A stretch of 6,656 nt of DNA from contig JAHHSR010000066.1 of the NCBI GenBank assembly GCA_020025075.1, forward strand, positions 1-6,656, given 5' to 3'. Source of the DNA: Pectinatus sp. (GTDB taxonomy: Bacteria > Bacillota > Negativicutes > Selenomonadales > Selenomonadaceae). The translations under genes were made by a program, and so were the position numbers. The notes under the pieces were generated by a model. It made no database searches, had not been told where the DNA came from, and saw nothing but the letters and a program-made list of their open reading frames with translations. Each line of letters opens with the position of its first letter. Positions within the stretch are counted from its first letter, which is position 1. Below are positions 1 to 4,762 of this stretch, one piece after another.

Positions 1-45
1 GCGCCTTACTCACGACTAAAGTCACGAGTATGCGGCGCAATTTCA
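1..45 (-). mobile_element. Possible end of an IS200/IS605-type element truncating cfa
   Basis: Reading the minus strand, cfa runs into TTGAT (46-50) and the next codon is TGA, so the protein ends about 18 residues before the E. coli enzyme would. The 45 bases that follow fold into a hairpin with an interrupted stem: GCGCC/GGCGC outside (1-5 with 34-38), TACTC/GAGTA (7-11 with 26-30) and GAC/GTC (14-16 with 21-23) around a TAAA loop. Imperfect hairpins a few bases inside the end, placed 3' of TTGAT, are known for ISDra2-like and IStron elements. The rest of any element would lie left of base 1. This is inference: the hairpin could instead be a stem-loop downstream of a naturally short gene, and no transposase is visible. 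Confidence 0.35.
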
Positions 46-927
46 ATCAATATTACCCGTCCTAAATGCAGCCGCACAACCAACAAGATATAATTCCCAC
101 ATCCTTTTAAAGCGTTCATCGTATTTTTCTGGCAAATTATCTTTAATAGCATCAAAATTTTTGCGCCACTGTTCTAAAGTAAGAGCATAATGGCGGCGCA
201 AACTTTCCATGTGCAAAAGATAAAAACCAAAATCAGAAAACAGATTAACCGTTTCGCGTACGGTCGGCAAATAGCCGCCAGGGAAAATGTAGGTCTTAAT
301 CCATTCATTTGTAGGCCCTTCCCGATAACCCATAATTGAGTGAAGCAAAAAGGCACCGCCATCTCGCAAAAGACTATTTGCTTTTTGCATGTAAAGCGGC
401 AAAAATTCCTTTCCCACATGTTCAAACATGCCAATGCTGGCTATTTTATCAAACTGCTCCTGCTCAGGGTCTAAATCCATATAGTTGCAAAGGCGCACAT
501 CAACCTTATCCTCAAGGCCGGCTTTGCGAATTCTTTCTTTTGCGCCTTTATATTGCTCAATGCTCAATGTAATGCCAGTAGCTTCGACACCATACTGCTG
601 CGCGGCGCGAATGATAAGCCAGCCCCAGCCGCAGCCAATATCAAGCAGCTTTTCGCCTGACTTTAGATTAAGTTTTTTGAGCGCCAAATCAATCTTATTA
701 AGCTGTGCCTGATAAAGCGTGTCATTGGGACCTTTAAAATAAGCACACGAATAAGACATCGTTTCATCAAGCCACTGCCGATAAAAATTGTTGCCTATAT
801 CATAATGGCTATGGATATTCTCTCGCTCTTGTGCCTTTGCCCCTTCAAGCATTTTCTTGCGCAATTTGGGCAAGTCATATTTTTTTTCGTATTCTGGCTC
901 GTTGACAAACATCGTCTTTATGATTTC
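43..927 (-). CDS. cfa: Cyclopropane-fatty-acyl-phospholipid synthase, exon 2 (catalytic domain)
   Basis: This exon encodes the SAM-dependent methyltransferase that adds a methylene across the cis double bond of unsaturated acyl chains in membrane phospholipids. Spliced to 1369-1605 it gives 373 residues (E. coli: 382). Visible motifs in spliced numbering are HYDIGNNFY (120-128), YSCAYF with Cys140, the SAM loop LLDIGCGWG (173-181), MFEHVG with Glu248, LLHS with His275 and HYALT with Tyr326. These correspond, each with an offset of +9 or less, to the E. coli catalytic and bicarbonate-site residues recalled as Cys139, Glu239, His266 and Tyr317. The open frame continues to a GTG at 1023, but codons 928-1023 are intron RNA structure, not enzyme, and no ribosome site precedes that GTG. 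The C-terminus stops after FRTGNID, lacking the usual last segment (LYQ/LWQ..FSRG type), so activity may be impaired. Confidence 0.9.
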   Translation of the reverse strand, partial: EIIKTMFVNEPEYEKKYDLPKLRKKMLEGAKAQERENIHSHYDIGNNFYRQWLDETMSYSCAYFKGPNDTLYQAQLNKIDLALKKLNLKSGEKLLDIGCGWGWLIIRAAQQYGVEATGITLSIEQYKGAKERIRKAGLEDKVDVRLCNYMDLDPEQEQFDKIASIGMFEHVGKEFLPLYMQKANSLLRDGGAFLLHSIMGYREGPTNEWIKTYIFPGGYLPTVRETVNLFSDFGFYLLHMESLRRHYALTLEQWRKNFDAIKDNLPEKYDERFKRMWELYLVGCAAAFRTGNID

Positions 928-1368
928 CTGCATCTCCCGAACTTTGCGGAGATTGCCGTTCACATGGGCTCGCTGCTTCCCATGCAGTTCTCCTATGAAC
1001 TTCTCATGCTTTTGCATGAGCACAGACTATATCTTATCCCTCGGCCTTACCCGTTAGGGCCTGTCCGCTTCCGCGCGCTTGCGCGTACTTCCCTTAGGGG
1101 AATAGTCGTTGAACCTTCTCCTATTCAGAGCTTGGCTGCTGATTATCCATTTTTAAGCACTTAGGCTTTGACCTTATGCCATGCAGCAAATTTTTTCTGC
1201 TTTCGCCGCCTTCGCGCCTAGCCTTATTTCATGCCTGCGCTGTGGCCCTGCTGCCTTTAGGAGTTTCCAGCAATTCAAACAGTATTGGACATCTTTTTCA
1301 GCTGCCCCTGCATACACATTTCTATATATGCTGACTAACTTGCACGCTTTAATCTTGCGCGTGCCTTA
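928..1368 (-). ncRNA. Group I intron (IA-like) interrupting cfa
   Basis: This is a self-splicing ribozyme core, read on the minus strand. P1: exon UUGAU| with GUCAG (1331-1335). P2: 1310-1331. P3: TGTCC/GGACA (1287-1291 with 1062-1066). P4: TTGCTG/CAGCAG (1268-1273 with 1136-1141), within the conserved GATAATCAGCAGCCAAGC. P6: 1118-1130. P7: GACTA/TAGTC (1103-1107 with 1025-1029), within GGTTCAACGACTA and AAGATATAGTC, the typical bacterial and phage group I signatures. P7.1 at 1089-1102 and P7.2 near 1074-1085 point to subgroup IA. P8: 1043-1061. After P7, hairpins follow at 1003-1020, 986-1001, 963-984 and 932-953. TG just after P7 can pair with CA before the terminal G (P9.0), placing the 3' splice site at CAG|GAA. 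There is no homing-endonuclease ORF. The core is certain; the exact 3' end is well supported but not proven. A rival 8-bp P1 (exon UUUUGAUU with GAUUAAAG, 1347-1354) would cut one base later and break the frame. Confidence 0.9.
928..1368 (-). mobile_element. Non-autonomous mini-IStron (intron-transposon hybrid without tnpA/tnpB)
   Basis: IStrons such as C. difficile CdISt1 fuse a group I intron to an IS200/IS605 element and insert 3' of TTGAT; splicing then removes the whole insertion from RNA. Here the intron starts directly after TTGAT (1369-1373). A hairpin GCACGC/GCGTGC (1359-1364 with 1342-1347) lies four bases inside the left end. At the right end a hairpin ATCTCC/GGAGAT (948-953 with 932-937) lies four bases from the junction. 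The deduced empty site is TTTTGAT|GAAATC with no duplication, as expected for this transposon class. Nothing between the ends can encode TnpA or TnpB, so movement would need proteins from elsewhere. The TTGAT site and terminal hairpins are seen; the IStron assignment is inference. Confidence 0.65.
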
Positions 1369-1605
1369 ATCAAAAGAACCTTCAAAGCCTATTACCCCAT
1401 CCATGTATGCTTCACCGAGCATCATCACGGGTCCATCTGCCATATTTTTGGCATCTCTTAATTTTGGAGTGCGGTAAAAGATGAGCTTGAATTTAGGCAC
1501 TCCTTCGCCATATTGCTTTTCTTCACCATCCCAAAAATGTACGGTAAAAGTTCCCTTACGCCAAAAGCTGAGCATTGTCTGTACTATTTTTTTTTCAAAC
1601 ATCAT
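1369..1605 (-). CDS. cfa: Cyclopropane-fatty-acyl-phospholipid synthase, exon 1 (N-terminal domain)
   Basis: This exon encodes residues 1-79 of the split synthase: the small N-terminal lipid-binding domain with the family motif LGEAYMDGVI..EGSFD (about 63-79), preceded by FTVHFWDGEEKQYGEG. Read without splicing it stops immediately, because the intron begins TAA in frame directly after the GAT codon, leaving a 79-residue peptide without the methyltransferase domain. The first ATG (1605) lies only 4 bases from the AGGCGG ribosome site (1610-1615). The second ATG (1602) has 7-base spacing and may be the true start, which would shorten the protein by one residue. A run of nine A (coding strand, near 1587-1595) follows the start. 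An automatic pipeline would probably call this a pseudogene fragment. Confidence 0.85.
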
Positions 1606-1662
1606 AACACCGCCTTTTCTAAAAAATCCCCTGCTAAAGGTTATTTCCCTTAGCTATCCCAA

Positions 1663-1671
1663 ATTATAGCA
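1663..1671 (-). promoter_or_regulatory. cfa promoter, extended -10
   Basis: On the minus strand TGCTATAAT is a consensus extended -10, about 58 bases before the cfa ATG. No good -35 hexamer is seen 16-18 bases upstream, which fits extended -10 promoters. The same TTTTGTGCTATAAT stretch recurs before the DUF4446 gene. Confidence 0.6.
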
Positions 1672-1752
1672 CAAAAAGCTGGCTACTTGCAGCTTATCAT
1701 CCAAGGTTATAAATCTCACCACCGGCAAAGGCCATACTTTTCAGGCAATGTG

Positions 1753-1761
1753 ATTATACCA
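1753..1761 (-). promoter_or_regulatory. Possible second, upstream cfa promoter
   Basis: TGGTATAAT on the minus strand is another extended -10, about 90 bases upstream of the first. Transcription from here would give cfa a leader of roughly 140 bases. The palindrome at 1782-1796 would be centred near -43 relative to the predicted start, an activator position. The -35 is poor. Confidence 0.3.
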
Positions 1762-1781
1762 TGAAATTATTTTATCTAATA

Positions 1782-1833
1782 ATCAATTTTATTGATAATA
1801 AACTTTGTCATTATAATCTTGATTGATATCAAT
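1782..1833. repeat. Two TTGAT/ATCAA palindromes in the AT-rich divergent region
   Basis: ATCAAT-TTT-ATTGAT lies at 1782-1796 and ATTGATATCAAT at 1822-1833. Both use the same half-site in opposite arrangements, so they could bind one dimeric regulator. They lie between the leftward cfa promoters and the rightward permease promoter. I cannot name the regulator, and AT-rich chance palindromes are possible. Confidence 0.3.
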
Positions 1834-1957
1834 AAAAATTTTTTATATAGCCTTATATTAGCATATTGGCGAGTTTTCTACATTTTTAATTATATATTTT
1901 TAATATATTTAGTTAAAAAAATAATCGGATTATATAGCTTTGAACATCCCAAATGAC

Positions 1958-1985
1958 TTGTTTTCATCCTTGACAGTGCTATACT
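1958..1985 (+). promoter_or_regulatory. Permease promoter candidate
   Basis: TTGTTT (1958-1963) and TATACT (1980-1985) are 16 bases apart, which would start transcription near 1992 and give the permease a leader of about 130 bases. The -35 is weak, as expected for a regulated promoter. Confidence 0.4.
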
Positions 1986-1997
1986 AGTTTATGTCAA
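1970..1997. promoter_or_regulatory. Inverted repeat TTGACA-N16-TGTCAA over the permease -10
   Basis: TTGACA (1970-1975) and TGTCAA (1992-1997) are exact reverse complements flanking the TATACT box. A dimeric regulator bound here would cover the -10 and the start point, so repression is the simplest reading. The TTGACA itself is only four bases from TATACT and cannot serve as its -35. The regulator is unknown. Confidence 0.35.
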
Positions 1998-2017
1998 AGA
2001 TGAACTCATTCATCATT

Positions 2018-2095
2018 GCAGCAGGCTTTGTCAGCTGCTGAGCTTAAGGTTTTGCCGCAGAGGGAGCGGCACTTTTTCTCTTAGGCGGGAAAAAG
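2018..2095 (+). promoter_or_regulatory. Structured permease leader with attenuator-like hairpins
   Basis: Three stems are seen: CAGCAG/CTGCTG (2019-2024 with 2035-2040); GCCGC/GCGGC (2054-2058 with 2066-2070), followed at once by ACTTTTTC, which resembles a short intrinsic terminator; and CTTTTTC/GAAAAAG (2072-2078 with 2089-2095), which pairs away the T-tract. The second and third stems touch, so the U-tract can be free or sequestered. This arrangement fits transcription attenuation upstream of the permease. No known riboswitch or T-box signature was recognised. Confidence 0.4.
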
Positions 2096-2125
2096 CACAA
2101 ACCAATAATTAAGGAGGCTTTCATT

Positions 2126-3094
2126 ATGCATGTCTTTTTAACATCAGTTCAAAGCGTCGTTTCCATCCTGCTTTTAATGTCAGTCGGTTATTTTTGCGAT
2201 AGGCTGGGCTGGTTCGGCGAACAGTTCTCCAATGCTCTTTCCAAGCTGATTATGAAGGTGGCTTTACCAGCCGGAATCTTCATGGCTATGCTCAAGCGAT
2301 TCAAGTTATCTCAGCTGGGCGGTCTTTCAGATGGTCTTTTATATGTGCTTCTTTCCATAGGTATTGGCTATATAATTGCTTGGATTATCGTCAAAATTAT
2401 GAAGGTTCCTCGTGGTCGTCGCGGCGTCATGATGACGGCTTTTAACGGCGCTAATACCGTATTTATCGGCATGCCTTTAAATCTCGCCCTCTTTGGCAGC
2501 GTCGCCGTACCTTACCTTCTTGTTTACTATATCATCAACACCGTCGTCATCTGGACATTTGGTGTTTGGGTAATTGCTGCTGATGACCCGACCTCCAAAA
2601 AGATGAAGATTGACTGGCATCATTTTCTCCCTGCTCCGCTGTGGGGCTTTATCGTAGCCATGCCTTTCATCATCTGGTGGCCACAGGCCGACACTGAATT
2701 GCCAATGTTCATCACGAGAACGCTCTCCAGCCTTGGTGCCCTCATCACGCCCCTTTCCCTCATTTATATCGGCATTATGTTGCAGCGCTCCGGTCTTGGC
2801 AATGTCAAGATTAACTTAGATACTTTTGTTACGGTTATTGGCCGTTTCGTAATTTCCCCGATTATCATGGGCATCATCATCTGGTGCGGCATGAACTATG
2901 CCGGAGTCGACATGGTTTCCATTTTCAGAAAGACCCTTGTCGTTCAGTCTGCTACGCCTTGCCTTGCTGTATTGCCTATCTTAGCCCACACCTATAACTG
3001 CGATGTTGAATTCAGCACAAATATCGTCGTCATCACCTCTATTTTATTCATTGTCGTGACGCCGCTTATTATGCTCGTTCTCAATTGGATTTAA
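2126..3094 (+). CDS. AEC-family transporter (malate/auxin-efflux-carrier type permease)
   Basis: This is a 322-residue, highly hydrophobic inner-membrane protein with about eight to ten membrane spans in two halves separated by a short polar loop (around 150-165, DDPTSKKMKIDW). Family marks are the N-terminal VGYFCDRLGWF, the motif NGANTVFIGMPLNLALFG (about 108-125), LSLIYIGIML (about 212-221) and the C-terminal half with QSATPCLAVLPILAH (about 275-289) and a final VVITSILFIVVTPL helix. AEC members export or exchange organic acids such as malate, or other small anions; the substrate here cannot be read from sequence. The length matches the family. The start is clear: AAGGAGG (2111-2117) lies 8 bases before ATG. 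It is transcribed alone, away from cfa, with a long structured leader and a strong terminator, so it is probably a regulated single-gene unit. Confidence 0.88.
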   Translation: MHVFLTSVQSVVSILLLMSVGYFCDRLGWFGEQFSNALSKLIMKVALPAGIFMAMLKRFKLSQLGGLSDGLLYVLLSIGIGYIIAWIIVKIMKVPRGRRGVMMTAFNGANTVFIGMPLNLALFGSVAVPYLLVYYIINTVVIWTFGVWVIAADDPTSKKMKIDWHHFLPAPLWGFIVAMPFIIWWPQADTELPMFITRTLSSLGALITPLSLIYIGIMLQRSGLGNVKINLDTFVTVIGRFVISPIIMGIIIWCGMNYAGVDMVSIFRKTLVVQSATPCLAVLPILAHTYNCDVEFSTNIVVITSILFIVVTPLIMLVLNWI

Positions 3095-3127
3095 TGACAT
3101 CAAGTATTTTTGACACAATCTAATATC

Positions 3128-3142
3128 TTGCCATTGGCAAGG
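3128..3142 (+). other. Small hairpin before the permease terminator
   Basis: CTTGCC-ATT-GGCAAG forms a six-base-pair stem. Its arms repeat those of the terminator that follows (GGCAAGC/GCTTGCC), so the GGCAAG at 3137-3142 could also pair with the CTTGCC at 3167-3172, giving an alternative fold. Confidence 0.5.
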
Positions 3143-3147
3143 AAATT

Positions 3148-3178
3148 AAAAAAGGCAAGCCTGGGGCTTGCCTTTTTT
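3148..3178 (+). terminator. Intrinsic terminator of the permease gene
   Basis: GGCAAGC/GCTTGCC (3154-3160 with 3166-3172) is extended by six A-T pairs and ends in a run of six T, 54 bases after the permease stop. The A-run upstream gives it some function in the opposite direction too. Confidence 0.9.
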
Positions 3179-3190
3179 AAGGCTTGCAAC

Positions 3191-3238
3191 AAAAATTTCT
3201 CCTATACTGGAAAAAATTCCAATCTAGGAGAAATTTTT
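3191..3238. terminator. Bidirectional terminator between the permease and DUF4446 genes
   Basis: A long stem AAATTTCTCCTA/TAGGAGAAATTT (3193-3204 with 3225-3236) is flanked by T-runs on both strands. On the minus strand it ends the DUF4446 (and parAB) transcript about 55 bases after the stop codon. On the plus strand it backs up the permease terminator. Confidence 0.85.
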
Positions 3239-3294
3239 TTAACAAAGCTCAAAATAAAATCTACTCGATAAAGCAGAAATTTTGTCTTTAGTCA

Positions 3295-3801
3295 TTACTC
3301 GCTCATCGCTTGATTTAGCGCCTCTTGCTCTTCTTTTGAAAGCTTATACTTAGAAGTTCCCTTGTCAATTGGCTTTAAATAAGTTGTCGTATTATTGCGA
3401 GCAAAAATACTCGATAAGATAATTCCCGAATTATTTCTATCCAAAAGAGCTACTGCATAACTTAAATCGCCACCGATATCTTCAAAGGCGGCAAAGCGGA
3501 CGACACCGACACGTTGCACAGCGGTCTGCAAAATAGCGCGTATCTGCCCAATATCATCTTTTATTACCTGATTTTCCATTAAAAGCGCTTGCGTCTGCTG
3601 CGTATGCGAGATAATCATATCTTCTATTTTCTTGCCATCTGAACCTGCTAAGACGCGATTATAGCGCTTATTAAGGCCATGCAGACGCACAAAAAGGCAA
3701 ACAACAATAATATAGAGCACAATGAGTAATGCAGCGGCCGCAAGGCCGAAATAGAGCAGCTCGGGACTTAACGATTCTATCTTTACCGTTCCCAAAATCA
3801 T
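3295..3801 (-). CDS. DUF4446 family membrane protein
   Basis: The protein has 168 residues and no known biochemical role. It has one membrane span (about 14-38, LLYFGLAAAALLIVLYIIVV), then a polar helical, probably coiled-coil stretch (about 40-95), then the conserved DUF4446 domain with VGVVRFAAFEDIGGDLSYAV (about 98-117), ALLD, GIILSSI, YLKPIDKG and YKLSKEEQEAL near the end. DUF4446 genes often lie just downstream of parB in Bacillota, as here. A start question exists: the strong GGAGGG (3803-3808) is only one base before the ATG at 3801, whereas the TTG two codons later (3793-3795) is 8 bases from GGAGG. TTG may be the real start, giving 166 residues. It has its own extended -10 promoter and ends at a bidirectional terminator. 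Context suggests a membrane-linked accessory to chromosome segregation; that is inference. Confidence 0.85.
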   Translation of the reverse strand: MILGTVKIESLSPELLYFGLAAAALLIVLYIIVVCLFVRLHGLNKRYNRVLAGSDGKKIEDMIISHTQQTQALLMENQVIKDDIGQIRAILQTAVQRVGVVRFAAFEDIGGDLSYAVALLDRNNSGIILSSIFARNNTTTYLKPIDKGTSKYKLSKEEQEALNQAMSE

Positions 3802-3833
3802 TCCCTCCGAATCGTTCTTTCAGAATACCCTTT

Positions 3834-3842
3834 ATTATAGCA
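3834..3842 (-). promoter_or_regulatory. DUF4446 promoter, extended -10
   Basis: TGCTATAAT on the minus strand is a consensus extended -10 in the 70-base gap after parB, 33 bases before the DUF4446 start. It shares TTTTGTGCTATAAT with the cfa promoter. It would allow DUF4446 expression independent of parAB. Confidence 0.65.
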
Positions 3843-3871
3843 CAAAATCAATGACGGCTTAACCTATGACT

Positions 3872-4762
3872 TTAAATTGTAAAATTTTTTATTTCTCCGT
3901 CATTTTTCCCTTGCTCCAGGGCTTGCATCAATGTCGCAATGATATTTTCAAGGTCTTCATTATTTTTAAAGTCAATTTCAATTGTATTCTTCTTACCTTT
4001 ATTTTTGATGCGCACGGGCGCGCCAAAAAAAAGCTTGAGTTTATCTTGCGCCTCGCGCACAAATACATCAGGCGCTTGCGCTTTTTTGGCAGGATGCGCC
4101 TTTTTTTTCTTTTTTATCATTTCTTCGACGGTACGGGCAGAAAGGTCATTTTTAACAATTAAGTTTACCATTTCTACCTGTTCCTTTTGGCTCAAGGCCA
4201 AAAGCGGACGCGCCTGTCCCATCGAAATTTTTTTCTCGGCAAGCAATTGCCTGACAAAAGGCGCAAGATGCAAAATGCGCAAGCAATTAGCTATATGGCT
4301 GCGGCTTTTGCCAACACTTTTTGCCAAATCCTCTTGGCGCAGCTCATATTTTTGCGCCAATTCTTCATAGGCCTGCGCTTCCTCGATGACATTTAAATCC
4401 TCGCGCTGTAAATTTTCAATAAGTGCCAGCATAGCCATCTGCTGGTCCGAGCAGTGCCGCACAATCGCCATTATCCGCAAAAGGCCCGCCATCTTTGCTG
4501 CGCGATAGCGCCGTTCGCCGGCAATTATTTCATAGCCATCTTCCTTGGGACGCACAATAATCGGCTGAAAAAGGCCATTTTCCTTTATCGACTGCGCCAG
4601 CTCCTGTAAATCCTCGGCGTTAAAATTGCGTCGCGGCTGCTGCGGATTGGCGCTTATTTTTGTCAGCTCAATTTCCTGCAGCGGCATCTTTTGTTCACTC
4701 TTTTGAAAAAGAGCGCCCAGCCCGCGTCCCATCGCCTGCTTTTTTTCCGCTTTCAGCATCAC
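3872..4762 (-). CDS. parB: ParB/Spo0J chromosome-partitioning protein
   Basis: ParB is a CTP-dependent DNA clamp that loads at parS, slides along nearby DNA, stimulates the ParA ATPase and recruits SMC to the origin region. The order of parts is: the N-terminal MGRGLGALF ParA-contact motif (11-19), the CTP-binding domain with QPRR (42-45), the GERRYRA box (82-88) and ENLQREDLN (116-124), the helix-turn-helix (about 141-165, LRQEDLAKSVGKSRSHI) that reads parS, a lysine-rich linker (217-228, KKKKKAHPAKK) and a C-terminal dimerisation domain. At 296 residues the length is usual. The first codon is GTG at 4762, overlapping the parA stop, with ATG directly after it; GGAG lies about 6-9 bases upstream. 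Translation is probably coupled to parA. A match to the parS at 5557-5572 is expected. Confidence 0.97.
   Translation of the reverse strand: MMLKAEKKQAMGRGLGALFQKSEQKMPLQEIELTKISANPQQPRRNFNAEDLQELAQSIKENGLFQPIIVRPKEDGYEIIAGERRYRAAKMAGLLRIMAIVRHCSDQQMAMLALIENLQREDLNVIEEAQAYEELAQKYELRQEDLAKSVGKSRSHIANCLRILHLAPFVRQLLAEKKISMGQARPLLALSQKEQVEMVNLIVKNDLSARTVEEMIKKKKKAHPAKKAQAPDVFVREAQDKLKLFFGAPVRIKNKGKKNTIEIDFKNNEDLENIIATLMQALEQGKNDGEIKNFTI

Larger units (their letters stand above)
1606..2125. other. 520-bp divergent intergenic region between cfa and the permease
   Basis: No credible gene is seen. From left to right it holds the cfa ribosome site and promoters (1610-1761), a very AT-rich block with palindromes and a TATAAT at 1812-1817 (1770-1930), then the permease promoter with an inverted repeat (1958-1997) and a structured permease leader (2018-2095). 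Nothing recognisable was found in 1672-1752 beyond a small hairpin. Confidence 0.7.

Noticed and set aside
928..1023. Reading 43-1023 as a complete cfa gene starting at GTG 1023
   Set aside because: The GTG overlaps intron elements next to P7, has no ribosome site, and the 32 extra codons coincide with four RNA hairpins. The real N-terminal domain lies at 1369-1605.
1024..1366. A homing endonuclease or transposase gene within the intron
   Set aside because: No open frame with recognisable LAGLIDADG, GIY-YIG, HNH or TnpA/TnpB motifs is present. The plus-strand frames there are shadows.
1331..1368. A c-di-GMP or other riboswitch joined to the ribozyme
   Set aside because: There is no room for an aptamer between the 5' splice site and P1/P2, and no aptamer signature is seen in the exon.
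1587..1595. Programmed slippage on the nine-A run in cfa exon 1
   Set aside because: The zero frame already encodes the expected N-terminus, so no shift is needed; a chance AAA-rich start is enough.
1782..1796. FNR or CRP binding site
   Set aside because: The half-sites point the wrong way (ATCAAT..ATTGAT instead of TTGAT..ATCAA). The site at 1822-1833 has the right orientation but zero spacing.
1970..1985. TTGACA with TATACT as a consensus promoter
   Set aside because: The boxes are only four bases apart, incompatible with sigma-70-type spacing. TTGTTT with a 16-base spacer is the better -35.
2018..2095. T-box leader for the permease
   Set aside because: No conserved T-box string (AGGGTGGNACCGCG type) or specifier loop was found.
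3866..4396. Plus-strand open frames opposite parB
   Set aside because: They are antisense shadows of a well-supported parB gene with no ribosome sites or domain signatures.
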